A program made the position numbers and the translations under genes. Shown piece by piece: positions 1 to 8,119 of a DNA stretch of 64,000 nt. Positions within the stretch are counted from its first letter, which is position 1; each line of letters begins with the position of its first letter. The DNA is from Halobacillus faecis (GTDB lineage Bacteria > Bacillota > Bacilli > Bacillales > Halobacillaceae): positions 1-64,000 of the forward strand of contig NZ_BJYD01000017.1 of the NCBI RefSeq assembly GCF_007991335.1, written 5' to 3'. The notes under the pieces were generated by a model. The model was given only the letters and a program-made list of their open reading frames with translations. It did not search any database and was not told the origin of the DNA.

Positions 1-50
1 TAAAAGTCTCGAAACTGAGTATTCAAGTATCCTGCCAGTTAGTTGAATAA
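1..50 (+). repeat. Partial copy of dispersed inverted-repeat element (right arm)
   Basis: Bases 7-20 read TCTCGAAACTGAGT. They are followed by a CCTGCCA block and AGTTGAATAA, the same order as the right arms of the elements ending at 41658 and near 46951. The left arm would lie outside the window, so only half of this copy can be judged. Confidence 0.6.
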
Positions 51-86
51 AGAGGAGTATTTGAGGGTATGGTACATATACTTGAA

Positions 87-116
87 TTGACAAATTATTT
101 TAACTTTTCATATAAT
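87..116 (+). promoter_or_regulatory. Sigma-A promoter for the small membrane protein gene
   Basis: TTGACA at 87-92 and TATAAT at 111-116 are both perfect hexamers with an 18-bp spacer, about 30 bases upstream of the GTG start at 148. Confidence 0.75.
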
Positions 117-147
117 ACGTGTAAGCATAAACAGGGAGTGATCATCA

Positions 148-366
148 GTGGAAGCTCGCCCCGTTCGTAAACAGCTTGGACTAAGCAAGTATCAATTATT
201 TCTCATATCCGCCATCATGGTCGTCGCATTCTTATCTGTATCCATGATTACGAAGAACTTCAATTATACGCTGGCTTCGTTGATCACAGTCATTGTCATT
301 AACCTCAGCATCTTACTTAAAACGCTTCGCCTACAAAGAAAAAGAGCCTTTAAATCTGGACAGTAA
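148..366 (+). CDS. Small two-helix membrane protein, function unknown
   Basis: This gene encodes a 72-residue protein that I do not recognise. A basic N-terminus (about residues 1-14) is followed by two hydrophobic segments at roughly residues 16-34 and 39-57. A basic tail rich in Lys and Arg follows, so it is probably a small integral membrane protein. The start is GTG at 148, with AGGGAG seven bases upstream and a near-consensus sigma-A promoter in front. It is a single gene, convergent with the GntR gene. Its last codons lie inside the left stem of the shared terminator. Existence is likely; no function can be assigned. Confidence 0.7.
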   Translation: MEARPVRKQLGLSKYQLFLISAIMVVAFLSVSMITKNFNYTLASLITVIVINLSILLKTLRLQRKRAFKSGQ

Positions 367-390
367 CCGTCCTGGATTAAAGGCTCTTTT
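338..390. terminator. Bidirectional terminator overlapping the ends of both convergent genes
   Basis: AAAAGAGCCTTTAAATC on the left pairs with GGATTAAAGGCTCTTTT on the right, with A-runs and T-runs on the outer sides. The left stem holds the last codons of the 148-366 gene, and the right stem holds the last codons and stop of the GntR gene. Confidence 0.85.
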
Positions 391-1138
391 GCTGTTCTTC
401 TATCCTGTTTTTCCTCTGGCTTATAGACATGTAGTTCAAGCTTTCTTCCATATGCTGATCGATCAATTGGAGCAAGCGGGTCAAGTCTTTATTTTTTAAT
501 GCTTCGAGCAAGCCTTCATGTTCTTTAAAACGCTGTTTTTCGTACAGGTCTTCATCTACAAATACATCGTACAACATAAGATATACATTGATTTGATTAA
601 GGATTCGTTCAGTAAAGTCAATCAAAAACGTATTCTTTGTTTTTAACGCAAGGGTCATATGAAATTGCTTGTTCACATCCAGGTACTCCAGGATATTTCG
701 TGTTTCGTAGGTTTCTCTTTCATGTTCAATCCACTCTTCCAAGTGAACGAAATCTTCTTCATTCATCTGGTCATAGATTTGTTCAAGGGTCATCTTTTCT
801 AAATGGCGCCTCATATCAAAGGCTTGTCTAATTTCTTCAAGCGTAGGTTCCACAACAAAGGCTCCACGATTGGAATAGATTTTGACTAACCCTTCCTCTT
901 CCAACTTTTTCATCGCGTTTCGGATAGGGGTTCGTGAAACTTGCAATTCTTTTCCAATCGTGTTTTCGACAAGCTGGGTACCCGGGGGTAGATGGCGAAA
1001 CAAAATGTGGTTTTTCAAGTATTCGTATACGTCATCCGTTCTGGATTGACGCTCATTGAGCGTTTCTGTAAACGTACGGTTCTGGATGTTATCCCACCTT
1101 TTATGCCAAGCGTTTAAAGTTTTCTCCAAGGATTTCAT
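377..1138 (-). CDS. GntR family regulator, FCD subfamily
   Basis: This is a 253-residue DNA-binding repressor of the FadR/FCD branch of GntR. The winged helix-turn-helix spans about residues 31-95, with recognition-helix sequence VSRTPIRNAMKKLEEEG. The all-helical FCD ligand domain follows at about 105-240. FCD members usually bind small organic acids or metals, and the ligand here is unknown. The ATG at 1138 overlaps the end of the upstream YitT-type gene by 38 bases and has no clear ribosome binding site. About 30 residues precede the usual domain start, so the true start may differ. It may be cotranscribed with the YitT-type gene. Confidence 0.85.
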   Translation of the reverse strand: MKSLEKTLNAWHKRWDNIQNRTFTETLNERQSRTDDVYEYLKNHILFRHLPPGTQLVENTIGKELQVSRTPIRNAMKKLEEEGLVKIYSNRGAFVVEPTLEEIRQAFDMRRHLEKMTLEQIYDQMNEEDFVHLEEWIEHERETYETRNILEYLDVNKQFHMTLALKTKNTFLIDFTERILNQINVYLMLYDVFVDEDLYEKQRFKEHEGLLEALKNKDLTRLLQLIDQHMEESLNYMSISQRKNRIEEQQKSL

Positions 1139-1949
1139 TCATCGAGTGAACGGTTATGAAGGCTTGTTCGTCTACTGCCGTCATATATTTTTTCAACCTT
1201 GTATAGTCTTTACGGCTTAGAATCGTCGTGATGACTTCTTTGTCTTCTTGATTAAAAGCACCCTTCGCCTGATGAATAGTAGCGCCTCGTCCCAGTTGAT
1301 TTACAATGAAGTAACGGACTAATTCACTTTCTCGACTAATAATAACGATTTCTTTATTGTCTTCGAATTGCTGCAGCATATAGTCAATAACTAGTCCATT
1401 CAAAATGACCCCGAAAAATGCGTACATTCCGACCGTTGGCCCGAAAAGGAAGATCGATGATGTTGCAATCGCAATATCGGAAAACAAGACCCCTTTTCCG
1501 ACTTCAACAGAAAAGAATTTATTCAGGATCATAGCTAGGATATCTGTTCCACCGGTAGAGGCTCCCTGATGGAAAACAAGCGCCATTCCTGATGCTGCGA
1601 TAATCTGACCGATAATCAACTGAATAAGAAGATCATTACTCAAAGCTTCCTGCATAGGGAAAAATGCTTCAAGTCCCCATACCATAAAGGAAAGAGCGAA
1701 ACTTGCATATATGGTTTTCAAACCAAATTGAAATCCTAAGAATATAAAACCGACGATAAAGAGTATGATGTTCAAGATAATCATGATCATTCCTAGTGAG
1801 AGATCTGGAATGACTTTATTCAGTACGATTGAAGCACCACTTACTCCTCCTGTGGCAAGATCGTTTGGTGATAGGAAAAAATGGACATTGATGGCTACTC
1901 CAAGCGCACCTAAGTTCATTAATAGAAAAGACCATACTTTTTTTAGCAT
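1101..1949 (-). CDS. YitT family membrane protein (DUF161 plus DUF2179)
   Basis: This 282-residue membrane protein belongs to the YitT/YpjC family. About five or six hydrophobic segments occupy residues 1-215, including a conserved QGASTGGTDILA loop. A soluble DUF2179 domain fills the C-terminus (about 220-275). The family is common in Firmicutes and its transport substrate is not established. The ATG at 1949 follows AAGGAGG at good spacing. A sigma-A-like promoter lies at 2017-2045. The gene runs into the GntR regulator with a 38-base overlap, so the regulator may control it. Confidence 0.88.
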   Translation of the reverse strand: MLKKVWSFLLMNLGALGVAINVHFFLSPNDLATGGVSGASIVLNKVIPDLSLGMIMIILNIILFIVGFIFLGFQFGLKTIYASFALSFMVWGLEAFFPMQEALSNDLLIQLIIGQIIAASGMALVFHQGASTGGTDILAMILNKFFSVEVGKGVLFSDIAIATSSIFLFGPTVGMYAFFGVILNGLVIDYMLQQFEDNKEIVIISRESELVRYFIVNQLGRGATIHQAKGAFNQEDKEVITTILSRKDYTRLKKYMTAVDEQAFITVHSMNEILGENFKRLA

Positions 1950-2016
1950 CAGAAAGCCTCCTTTTTATGTGTAAATCGGTTAGAATTTGTCGAACGAAAA
2001 TTGTAGTACAATCGGG

Positions 2017-2045
2017 ATTATAGATCCCATAAATACGTTTGTAAA
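2017..2045 (-). promoter_or_regulatory. Sigma-A promoter for the YitT-type gene
   Basis: Read on the minus strand, TTTACA and TATAAT are separated by 17 bp. The -10 element lies about 70 bases upstream of the start at 1949. Apart from this and the terminator at 2246, I see no gene or other structure in 1950-2289. Confidence 0.6.
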
Positions 2046-2245
2046 CAGCTTTGATTATAAAAAAATATTTTATTTTTTGTAAGCGATTAAAGGTGGAATT
2101 TTCTAATAACAACACATGTTCAATTGCTGAAATTTCTAAATTTGATGAATCCTGACTGTATAAAAAGAACAAGGGCACCTTCTGTAGATAAGGTTTCCGT
2201 TAGTCCTTTTGGCCGAAAATATCCTCCTCCCTCACTTTAAAACAT

Positions 2246-2281
2246 AAAAAAAGCATCACCCCTTGGGATGATGCTTTTTTC
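2246..2281 (-). terminator. Terminator of the histidine kinase gene
   Basis: GCATCATCCC and GGGTGATGC-type arms flank a short loop, with A-run and T-run on either side. It lies just past the kinase stop codon and could also work in the plus direction. Confidence 0.85.
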
Positions 2282-2289
2282 ATTGAATT

Positions 2290-4155
2290 CTATTTTGGTA
2301 AGGTTACGGTAACCGTTGTCCCGGTACCTTTTTGACTTTCGTATGATATTTCTCCATTCAGGTCTGAAACAATCTTCTTCGTGACCATCACTCCTAAACC
2401 AGTTCCTTTTTCTTTGGTTGTAAAGAAAGGTTCACCGATTTTGGCAAGTTCTTGTGGTGTTAAACCAGGTCCATTGTCTCTAACGGAAAGCGTTAGGTTA
2501 GAGCTGGACATCTGTATGCACACACGAACCTCTCCACCTAGATCTACGGCGTCAATGGCATTTTTGACTAGGTTGATAAGAATTTGATTCAATCGCTTCG
2601 GTTCCGTTTCAAATGTGTCCCGAATGGGATCACAGTCAAACAGAAGATAGATTTGTTTTTCATTCGCTTCTGGTTCAAGCAGCCGCAATACATAAGAAAC
2701 CAATTGTTCAGGATCTACCTGTTCAAGCTGAATCGATGATTTCGGCTTGGATAACATCATGAAATCTTGGACGATGGCTTCAATACGATTGACTTCGTCG
2801 AGGATGATCTCCTGGTAGTTATCCCTCAATTCAGGGTTAGCTGCCCCAATTTGCAGAAACCCTTTAATCGCAGTCAATGGGTTTTTAATTTCATGAGCAA
2901 TACCAGCAGACATTTGAGTAATTGTGGAGAGCTGTTGGGATTTCTCTTTCAGCTCTAACATCTCTTTGTATTCCGTTACATCCTCATGAATACCAAGAAC
3001 ATACGAATTCCCATAATATTCAACAGGAAAGCCTTTCGTACGAATCCATTTCGTTTCTTCTTCAGCACCAGAAAGACGATATTCTATTTCACTTTCTTTC
3101 TTTGCCATCTCATCTAGAGCAGTCCTTAGAGAGGCGCGGTCCGATTCATGAACTTTTTCTATGAACAAGTCCGGATCTAGGAAAGCTTCCTGACGGGAGA
3201 TGCCGAACATCTCCTGAAAAGCTGGGCTGACGTAATGGAGTTCCTTGAAGTCCGGCTGGCTGATCCAGAAGACATCCTTAATGTTATTTGCAAGTAATGC
3301 AAACCTTTCTTCTGACGCTCTCAATGCTTTCAATTGATTCTTGTATTCTGTAATGTCCTGGAGGAAGACAGTAATTCCCATTTCAGTGGGATGAACGGTA
3401 ACATGGACATCTATGTTGGTTTCCTTTAGATATCCTTCAAACTCCACAGTCTCTTGAGTTTCCATTGACCTTAAATACTGTTGAAAGAAATGATAGTGCT
3501 CACCTATTGGAAATATATCCCATAATTTCTTAAAATAGTTCTGGAAGAAAGGGACCTCTGTCATCTCTTCCATTTTGGGATTGGCATACGTAACTTCCCA
3601 ATTGTGATTGATCAATGCCAGACCATGTGGGAATTTATCGACTAGGTGCATCATTCTTTTTTTCATGGGGGAAGACTCCGATCCAAACATGTGTATCATA
3701 TTCCGGTGGTGTTGATAACCCACACTTTGGTTTAAGGACAACGTGGTTTCTTTTTGCTGATTCGAAGAGAGAGTCATGGAGGCAGGGACATCGATCTGGT
3801 CCTTTATACTTTTCAAGGAAAAAGCAATTTGACCATTTGTCAGATGAACCATTTTGCATTGATATTTATGCCTGTTCGCATCTGTCAACTGGACAGACGA
3901 TTCTCTGAGCCCATCTGTTAAAAGATTATGCAAAACCTGCTGAAGGCGCTGCTGTCCCGTGTGAGCAAAACTACGGATCCACTGAGAGAACGACATGTCC
4001 GACTCTTGAAGTTGAAGTGTTCCTTGCATTTGCTGATTAAGCGTAACTGTTTGAAGACGCAAATCCAGTAAACATGCAGGTGTACCATTCAAACTTAGAA
4101 CATCCAAAATTTCGCCGCTATGCACTTGGTCAGAATACCTCTCTCTAATTACCAA
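2290..4155 (-). CDS. Multi-PAS sensor histidine kinase, sporulation-kinase type
   Basis: This is a 621-residue soluble kinase with no membrane segment. The N-terminal 400 residues contain about three PAS-like modules; the last has the PAS/PAC wording VLGIHEDVTEYKEM. The HisKA box AHEIKNPLTAIKGFLQ (about residue 420) carries the phosphoacceptor His. The HATPase domain shows the N box NLVKNAIDA, G1 DNGPGL and G2 GTGLGVMV. KinA/KinE-like kinases of Bacillaceae share this architecture and feed phosphate to Spo0F, so a role in sporulation onset is inferred. No response regulator is adjacent. The start is TTG, with GAGG eight bases upstream. Which Kin protein it matches cannot be decided. Confidence 0.87.
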   Translation of the reverse strand: MVIRERYSDQVHSGEILDVLSLNGTPACLLDLRLQTVTLNQQMQGTLQLQESDMSFSQWIRSFAHTGQQRLQQVLHNLLTDGLRESSVQLTDANRHKYQCKMVHLTNGQIAFSLKSIKDQIDVPASMTLSSNQQKETTLSLNQSVGYQHHRNMIHMFGSESSPMKKRMMHLVDKFPHGLALINHNWEVTYANPKMEEMTEVPFFQNYFKKLWDIFPIGEHYHFFQQYLRSMETQETVEFEGYLKETNIDVHVTVHPTEMGITVFLQDITEYKNQLKALRASEERFALLANNIKDVFWISQPDFKELHYVSPAFQEMFGISRQEAFLDPDLFIEKVHESDRASLRTALDEMAKKESEIEYRLSGAEEETKWIRTKGFPVEYYGNSYVLGIHEDVTEYKEMLELKEKSQQLSTITQMSAGIAHEIKNPLTAIKGFLQIGAANPELRDNYQEIILDEVNRIEAIVQDFMMLSKPKSSIQLEQVDPEQLVSYVLRLLEPEANEKQIYLLFDCDPIRDTFETEPKRLNQILINLVKNAIDAVDLGGEVRVCIQMSSSNLTLSVRDNGPGLTPQELAKIGEPFFTTKEKGTGLGVMVTKKIVSDLNGEISYESQKGTGTTVTVTLPK

Positions 4156-4323
4156 TATTAAGACCTCTTTCCTTTTATCCGTTCAATATTTTCCAGTACG
4201 GTTATCATTATAACGTAAGCCTTAACAATTTTGAATATTTTCAAAACAATTCACCCATTATTTTTGTATTTACTACAAATTATGAGGTAGAAGACAAGTT
4301 TATGACCATTTTCTTGTATCTTT

Positions 4324-5193
4324 TCATCCTTCAATACTTCTCCATAGCGTTAATGAGGCGTAACTCAAATACGGCTCCCATTCCTTACTCCAATTCTCCA
4401 TTTGCTCATATGTCGGTTTGGTTTCCAAGTTGAAATAAAGCTTTAGTGCATTTTGAATGCCAATATCGGCTTTTGGAAAAAGATTCGGTCGACCAACACC
4501 GAACATCATCCAATTTTCTGCTGTCCAAGGCCCAACCCCTCTAACTTTAACCAGTTGCTTCATAATTTCCTTATCTGATTCATTCGCTAATGCTGCCAAA
4601 TCCAGCTTCCCATCCACAATTAAACGTGATGTATCAATAACATATTCTGCTTTTCGCTGACTGAATTGCAATTCTCTTAACGTTTCGTAAGAGGTTTCGG
4701 CTACAGTTTCAGGGTCTGGGTAAAACCATACCCCTTCCTTTTTTGTTCCCAGTGTTTCCACAAACCGAGTACTCAACGTATAAGCGAATTTCATATTCAA
4801 CTGCTGGTGGATGATGACTTTCATCAAACAGTCATAGAGATGAAAATCTTTCACAATCGGTGTACCCGGATGTGCTTGGAACATTGTTTTCAAGCTAGTA
4901 TCCAAGAAGTGGTCATGAACCTTTTCTATATCTGTATCCCATTGAAATAAATCAGATATGTGAGAGAGCAACGATTCTTTTTCTTCCTCACTGTCACTCG
5001 ACACTTCAAAAGAAGGATCAGCGGTTGTGCCGAGTCCCTGGACACGGACAATGTGATGGTTTCCTCCTAGCTTGACTGGAACATCGACCCACCGCTCTTC
5101 CCGGTTTAGACGGGTTAGAGGGTCAAACGCCCATCGAAGCAATGTGTAATCAAAATCATAAAAAGTATGTGCTTTAAACTTTTCTTTCCACAA
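4324..5193 (-). CDS. DNA-3-methyladenine glycosylase, AlkA-like (HhH-GPD)
   Basis: This 289-residue base-excision glycosylase removes alkylated purines from DNA. An N-terminal AlkA-type domain (about 1-110) precedes the HhH-GPD fold. The helix-hairpin-helix is seen in VKVRGVGPWTAENW (about 214-227), and the catalytic Asp in PKADIGIQNAL. The HQQLNMKFA segment is typical of this branch. The start is TTG at 5193 with GGGAGG eight bases upstream. A short open frame with a strong ribosome binding site lies 77 bases further upstream and may be a leader. It appears to be a single gene. Confidence 0.87.
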   Translation of the reverse strand: MWKEKFKAHTFYDFDYTLLRWAFDPLTRLNREERWVDVPVKLGGNHHIVRVQGLGTTADPSFEVSSDSEEEKESLLSHISDLFQWDTDIEKVHDHFLDTSLKTMFQAHPGTPIVKDFHLYDCLMKVIIHQQLNMKFAYTLSTRFVETLGTKKEGVWFYPDPETVAETSYETLRELQFSQRKAEYVIDTSRLIVDGKLDLAALANESDKEIMKQLVKVRGVGPWTAENWMMFGVGRPNLFPKADIGIQNALKLYFNLETKPTYEQMENWSKEWEPYLSYASLTLWRSIEG

Positions 5194-5269
5194 ACTGTTT
5201 TTCCTCCCTTTTGTCGGACGATTTGTTTAGATTTAGTTAAGAATGGGAACTATGCCCTAATATCCTCTT

Positions 5270-5323
5270 TTACTCATTTCCATCTTCATTCCTTTTCAAA
5301 CATTCTTCTACATCCCCATACAT
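5270..5323 (-). CDS. Possible 17-residue leader peptide upstream of the AlkA-like gene
   Basis: The minus strand reads ATG at 5323 with GGAGGTGGACAA directly upstream, an unusually good ribosome binding site. The frame encodes MYGDVEECLKRNEDGNE and then stops. It ends 76 bases before the TTG start of the glycosylase gene in the same direction. The signal and position suggest a translated leader or upstream open frame. No family is recognised and the length alone gives no coding evidence. Confidence 0.35.
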   Translation of the reverse strand: MYGDVEECLKRNEDGNE

Positions 5324-5503
5324 TTGTCCACCTCCAATAATTCTTATCCCTAGATGCTCCTTCGACTTAAGATTGCCCTTATTCTCGGAAGTCGCCGTTT
5401 CGAAACTCTATTGTGAGCGAGGGGGTCGGGGAAGCTTAGTGAGGACAGGTCCAAAAAATAGAGTAGGCTCTTCATGTTCTTTAATAACTCCTACTATATA
5501 AAT
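5324..5503. other. Non-coding stretch, possible degenerate repeat remnant
   Basis: I see no gene here. Bases 5396-5450 contain GTTTCGAAACTC followed by a G-rich GAGGGGGTCGGGG block. This loosely recalls the left half of the element at 46501 (GTTTCGAGAC, then a G-rich block). The match is too weak to call a copy. Confidence 0.3.
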
Positions 5504-5541
5504 GAAAAAGAAAAACCACCACACGGAATGTGCAGTGGTTT
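5504..5541 (-). terminator. Terminator of pdaA
   Basis: AAACCACTGCACA and its near complement GTGTGGTGGTTT form an imperfect hairpin followed on the minus strand by TTTTTCTTTTT. It sits just past the pdaA stop codon. Confidence 0.7.
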
Positions 5542-5545
5542 AGGT

Positions 5546-6334
5546 TTAAAGTCCCCAAACAGGAGCAGGAACCATCTGTTTAATCATAAGATCATTCAAG
5601 CTTCCAAATCTGTATCCTCTTTTTCTAAGTTCATCAATCAGTTGAGACAAGGCCTCCGCATTATCCTGGGAAACGGTGTGTAGAAGGATGACGGCTCCAG
5701 GGTGGATTTGATCGATGACACTCCTGTAGGCATATTCCCAACCGCGTTGTTTGTCTGTCTCCCAGTCCACAAAAGCGAGGGACCAGAAGGCATGCGTGTA
5801 GCCAAATTCTTTCGCCCATTCTAATGTTTTCTCATTAAAAGTCCCCCTTGGTGGACGGACGAAAGTCATCACTTCCTGATCAGTCAAATCTTTGACAGCC
5901 TGGTCCACTCTTTCTAGTTCCCGCTTCATTTTCTCTTTCGATACTTTTGTAAAGTCAGGATGGCTCCAGGAATGATTCCCAATCAAATGCCCTTCCTTCG
6001 CCATTCGCTTTAAAAGTTCCGGTGCACTTTCAATATAGTGACCGGTAACAAAAAAAGTGGCGGGTACATCTTTTTCCTTCAATACGTCAAGCACTTGACC
6101 TGTGTACCCTTGTTCATAGCCGTTGTCAAAAGTCAAATAGACAACCGGGTCACCGGAAGTGTCTACATAAAAACCATCATACTTATCAATCATCGGTCCA
6201 TACCGTCCAACGTCAGGGACGGAACCGTCTTTCTTCTTACTGAACCCCCAGCCTTCAGCCAATGTCTGGTTTGGCAAAATCAAAAGGAATAACGCCAGTA
6301 ATACGGCGAATGTTCTTTTCCACATACGGACCAC
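5546..6334 (-). CDS. pdaA: Muramic-delta-lactam polysaccharide deacetylase PdaA
   Basis: PdaA de-N-acetylates muramic acid in spore peptidoglycan, a step toward muramic delta-lactam, which lytic enzymes need for germination. The 262-residue precursor has a signal peptide (about 1-26). The NodB-type deacetylase domain follows. The PdaA-specific TFDNGYEQGYT replaces the usual TFDDG. GNHSWSHPDF supplies the metal-binding His residues, and RPPRGTFN and ILLHTVS follow. The start could be GTG at 6334 or ATG at 6325; neither has a strong ribosome binding site. A sigma-G-like promoter at 6347-6376 fits forespore expression, as known for B. subtilis pdaA. Confidence 0.92.
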   Translation of the reverse strand: MVRMWKRTFAVLLALFLLILPNQTLAEGWGFSKKKDGSVPDVGRYGPMIDKYDGFYVDTSGDPVVYLTFDNGYEQGYTGQVLDVLKEKDVPATFFVTGHYIESAPELLKRMAKEGHLIGNHSWSHPDFTKVSKEKMKRELERVDQAVKDLTDQEVMTFVRPPRGTFNEKTLEWAKEFGYTHAFWSLAFVDWETDKQRGWEYAYRSVIDQIHPGAVILLHTVSQDNAEALSQLIDELRKRGYRFGSLNDLMIKQMVPAPVWGL

Positions 6335-6346
6335 TCACTTTTTTCT

Positions 6347-6376
6347 TAGTATGTGTGGACACCCGATGAATATAAA
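6347..6376 (-). promoter_or_regulatory. Sigma-G-like promoter of pdaA
   Basis: On the minus strand, TTTATA is followed after 17 bp by CATACTA. This is five of six against the sigma-G -35 (TGnATA-type) and a perfect CATnnTA-type -10. It lies 13 bases upstream of the first possible start. Confidence 0.6.
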
Positions 6377-6404
6377 AAAAGACAGGTGGGAAAATTACCC
6401 ACAT
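6374..6404 (-). terminator. Terminator of the YuiF-type carrier gene
   Basis: GTGGG and CCCAC arms around an AATTTT-type loop are followed by a T-run on the minus strand, directly past the stop at 6411. The T-run overlaps the -35 of pdaA. Confidence 0.65.
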
Positions 6405-6410
6405 GCCCTT

Positions 6411-7718
6411 TTATAGAAATAGTGACGCTGCCCATCCAAAAATGAACAATGGAATATTAAAGTGTAAAAATGTCGGAACACAAGTATCCCAAATGTGATT
6501 GTGCCTTCCATCTGCATTCAGACCAGATGTTGGTCCAAGTGTACTATCAGAAGCAGGAGAACCAGCATCACCTAGAGCTCCAGCCGTTCCTATTAGCGCA
6601 GCTGTTGCCATCGGCGAAAACCCTGCTGACAAACAAATCGGCACGAAAAGTGCGGCCAGAATTGGAATGGTGGCAAATGAAGAGCCTATCCCCATCGTGA
6701 CGATCAACCCGACAAGTAACAGTAAGAAAGCGATGAATGCCTGGTTGTCACCGAGATAATCGGAACTGATTTCGACAAGAGCTGATACAGACTCAGTTTC
6801 TGTCAGTACGTTTGCATAACCCGCTGCTACTAACATAACAAAAGCGATAAAGCCCATCATACCGATTCCTTCATTTACTACTTTGTCTCCTTTGTTATAA
6901 GGAACAACGCGGAAGATGAACATAAGGATAATTCCCGCGAGTGCAGCTAGAATAAGGTTCTGCCATACCGCTTGAATAACCAGGGTAACTACGATTGCGA
7001 CAAGAGTCCAGAAGTGATTAAGGTTAAATCCAGTTGATTGTACTTTTTCGACTTCAACCCCGTTCCCTTCTGCATCCACATCCGGCAAGTCACGCTTCTT
7101 CCGATACGTAATAAAAATGGCAATCAAAAGACCGACGATCATACCTGAACCTGGAATGATCAATGATTGAGCGATTGAACCAATGCCAAGGTCGATTCCA
7201 CTGGTGCTCATGGATGATTGAATCGTTTCATGGAAGATGTATCCAAAACCGATGGGCAGCATCACATAAGGAGCCTTCAAACCAAAGGTCAATGCTGCAG
7301 CAACAGCCCTGCGGTCCAATTTCATTTCATCAAACAATTTTAGTAACGGTGGAATTAAAATAGGAATAAAAGCAATGTGTACAGGGATCACATTTTGGGA
7401 CAAGCTCGCTACAAATGCGATAACAAGTACCATCATCGTACGTCTATCCTTTAAAACTCGAAGCAGATAACCAATCAGCAGTGATGTGATCCCAGAATAG
7501 CTGATGGCTACTGCAAAAGCTCCTAACAATATATAACTAAGCGCCACGCTTGCCTGTTCACCCATACCGCCAACAAGCAGCTCTAATGAACTCACCAAGG
7601 TTTCCCCATTCATGAGGCCGGCGGTCAAACCTGCGGCAAGAATAGCAATAATGACATTCACACGTAATAAACTTAAGATTGTCATTACCAGGACAGAGAC
7701 TACAACTGCCCATGCCAT
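6411..7718 (-). CDS. YuiF-type Na+/H+ antiporter family carrier
   Basis: This 435-residue carrier has about 11-12 hydrophobic segments and belongs to the Na+/H+ antiporter family with YuiF. Characteristic stretches include SQNVIPVHIAFIPILIPPLL and the late glycine-rich GSSFATIPILAALFVP. GALGDAGSPASDSTLGPTSG near the C-terminus is typical of this family. Substrates are uncertain; some members are annotated as amino-acid carriers. The start is ATG at 7718, with GAGAGGAG eight bases upstream. An upstream in-frame ATG at 7745 lacks a site. It is a single gene with its own terminator. Confidence 0.85.
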   Translation of the reverse strand: MAWAVVVSVLVMTILSLLRVNVIIAILAAGLTAGLMNGETLVSSLELLVGGMGEQASVALSYILLGAFAVAISYSGITSLLIGYLLRVLKDRRTMMVLVIAFVASLSQNVIPVHIAFIPILIPPLLKLFDEMKLDRRAVAAALTFGLKAPYVMLPIGFGYIFHETIQSSMSTSGIDLGIGSIAQSLIIPGSGMIVGLLIAIFITYRKKRDLPDVDAEGNGVEVEKVQSTGFNLNHFWTLVAIVVTLVIQAVWQNLILAALAGIILMFIFRVVPYNKGDKVVNEGIGMMGFIAFVMLVAAGYANVLTETESVSALVEISSDYLGDNQAFIAFLLLLVGLIVTMGIGSSFATIPILAALFVPICLSAGFSPMATAALIGTAGALGDAGSPASDSTLGPTSGLNADGRHNHIWDTCVPTFLHFNIPLFIFGWAASLFL

Positions 7719-7779
7719 AAAACATTCTCCTCTCACTCTTTTCATGCATTAACGATTTATCATGATAAAGCACGAACGT

Positions 7780-7812
7780 AAAAAAATCAACCCTCAAATA
7801 AATTGAGAGTCA
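7780..7812 (-). terminator. Terminator of the 49-residue gene
   Basis: CTCTCAA and TTGAGGG arms are followed by GATTTTTTT on the minus strand, 17 bases beyond the small gene's stop codon. Confidence 0.65.
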
Positions 7813-7829
7813 ATTCTGACGATAACCAT

Positions 7830-7979
7830 TTATTCCATGTTCTTTTCAAGATCTTCCAACATGGAAATAAGACGATCAATATCTTCCACAGACGTTTCTT
7901 CCGGGTCTAACTTCTCAATACGTCCCATAAAATCCGCCAGGCGCACTTTCAGATCTTCAATCCGTTCTTGTTGTGACAT
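7830..7979 (-). CDS. Small 49-residue protein, SE1561-like
   Basis: This gene encodes a 49-residue, acidic and probably helical protein. It starts at ATG 7979 with AAGAGGTG seven bases upstream and has its own terminator. The sequence includes RLADFMGRIEKLDPEETSVE and EDIDRLISMLEDLEKNME. The pattern of a short coiled segment followed by a VEDIDRLI motif resembles the uncharacterised SE1561 family of Firmicutes. That assignment is from memory and tentative. Function is unknown. Confidence 0.75.
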   Translation of the reverse strand: MSQQERIEDLKVRLADFMGRIEKLDPEETSVEDIDRLISMLEDLEKNME

Positions 7980-8119
7980 TCTTCTGCACCTCTTTTCTTC
8001 ATACTTTCACGTTTTGGCCACGTTCATCATAGTACATGTCAATCGGCCTGTCCACAAAGAAGAAATCCACCCCCCACTAATGCTATAATGCTTGATAGAA
8101 CCTATAGGAGGACGAATCC

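Noticed and set aside
1816-2178. 120-residue minus-strand open frame upstream of the YitT-type gene
   Set aside because: It runs into the YitT-type gene in another frame, has no start signal and spans that gene's promoter.
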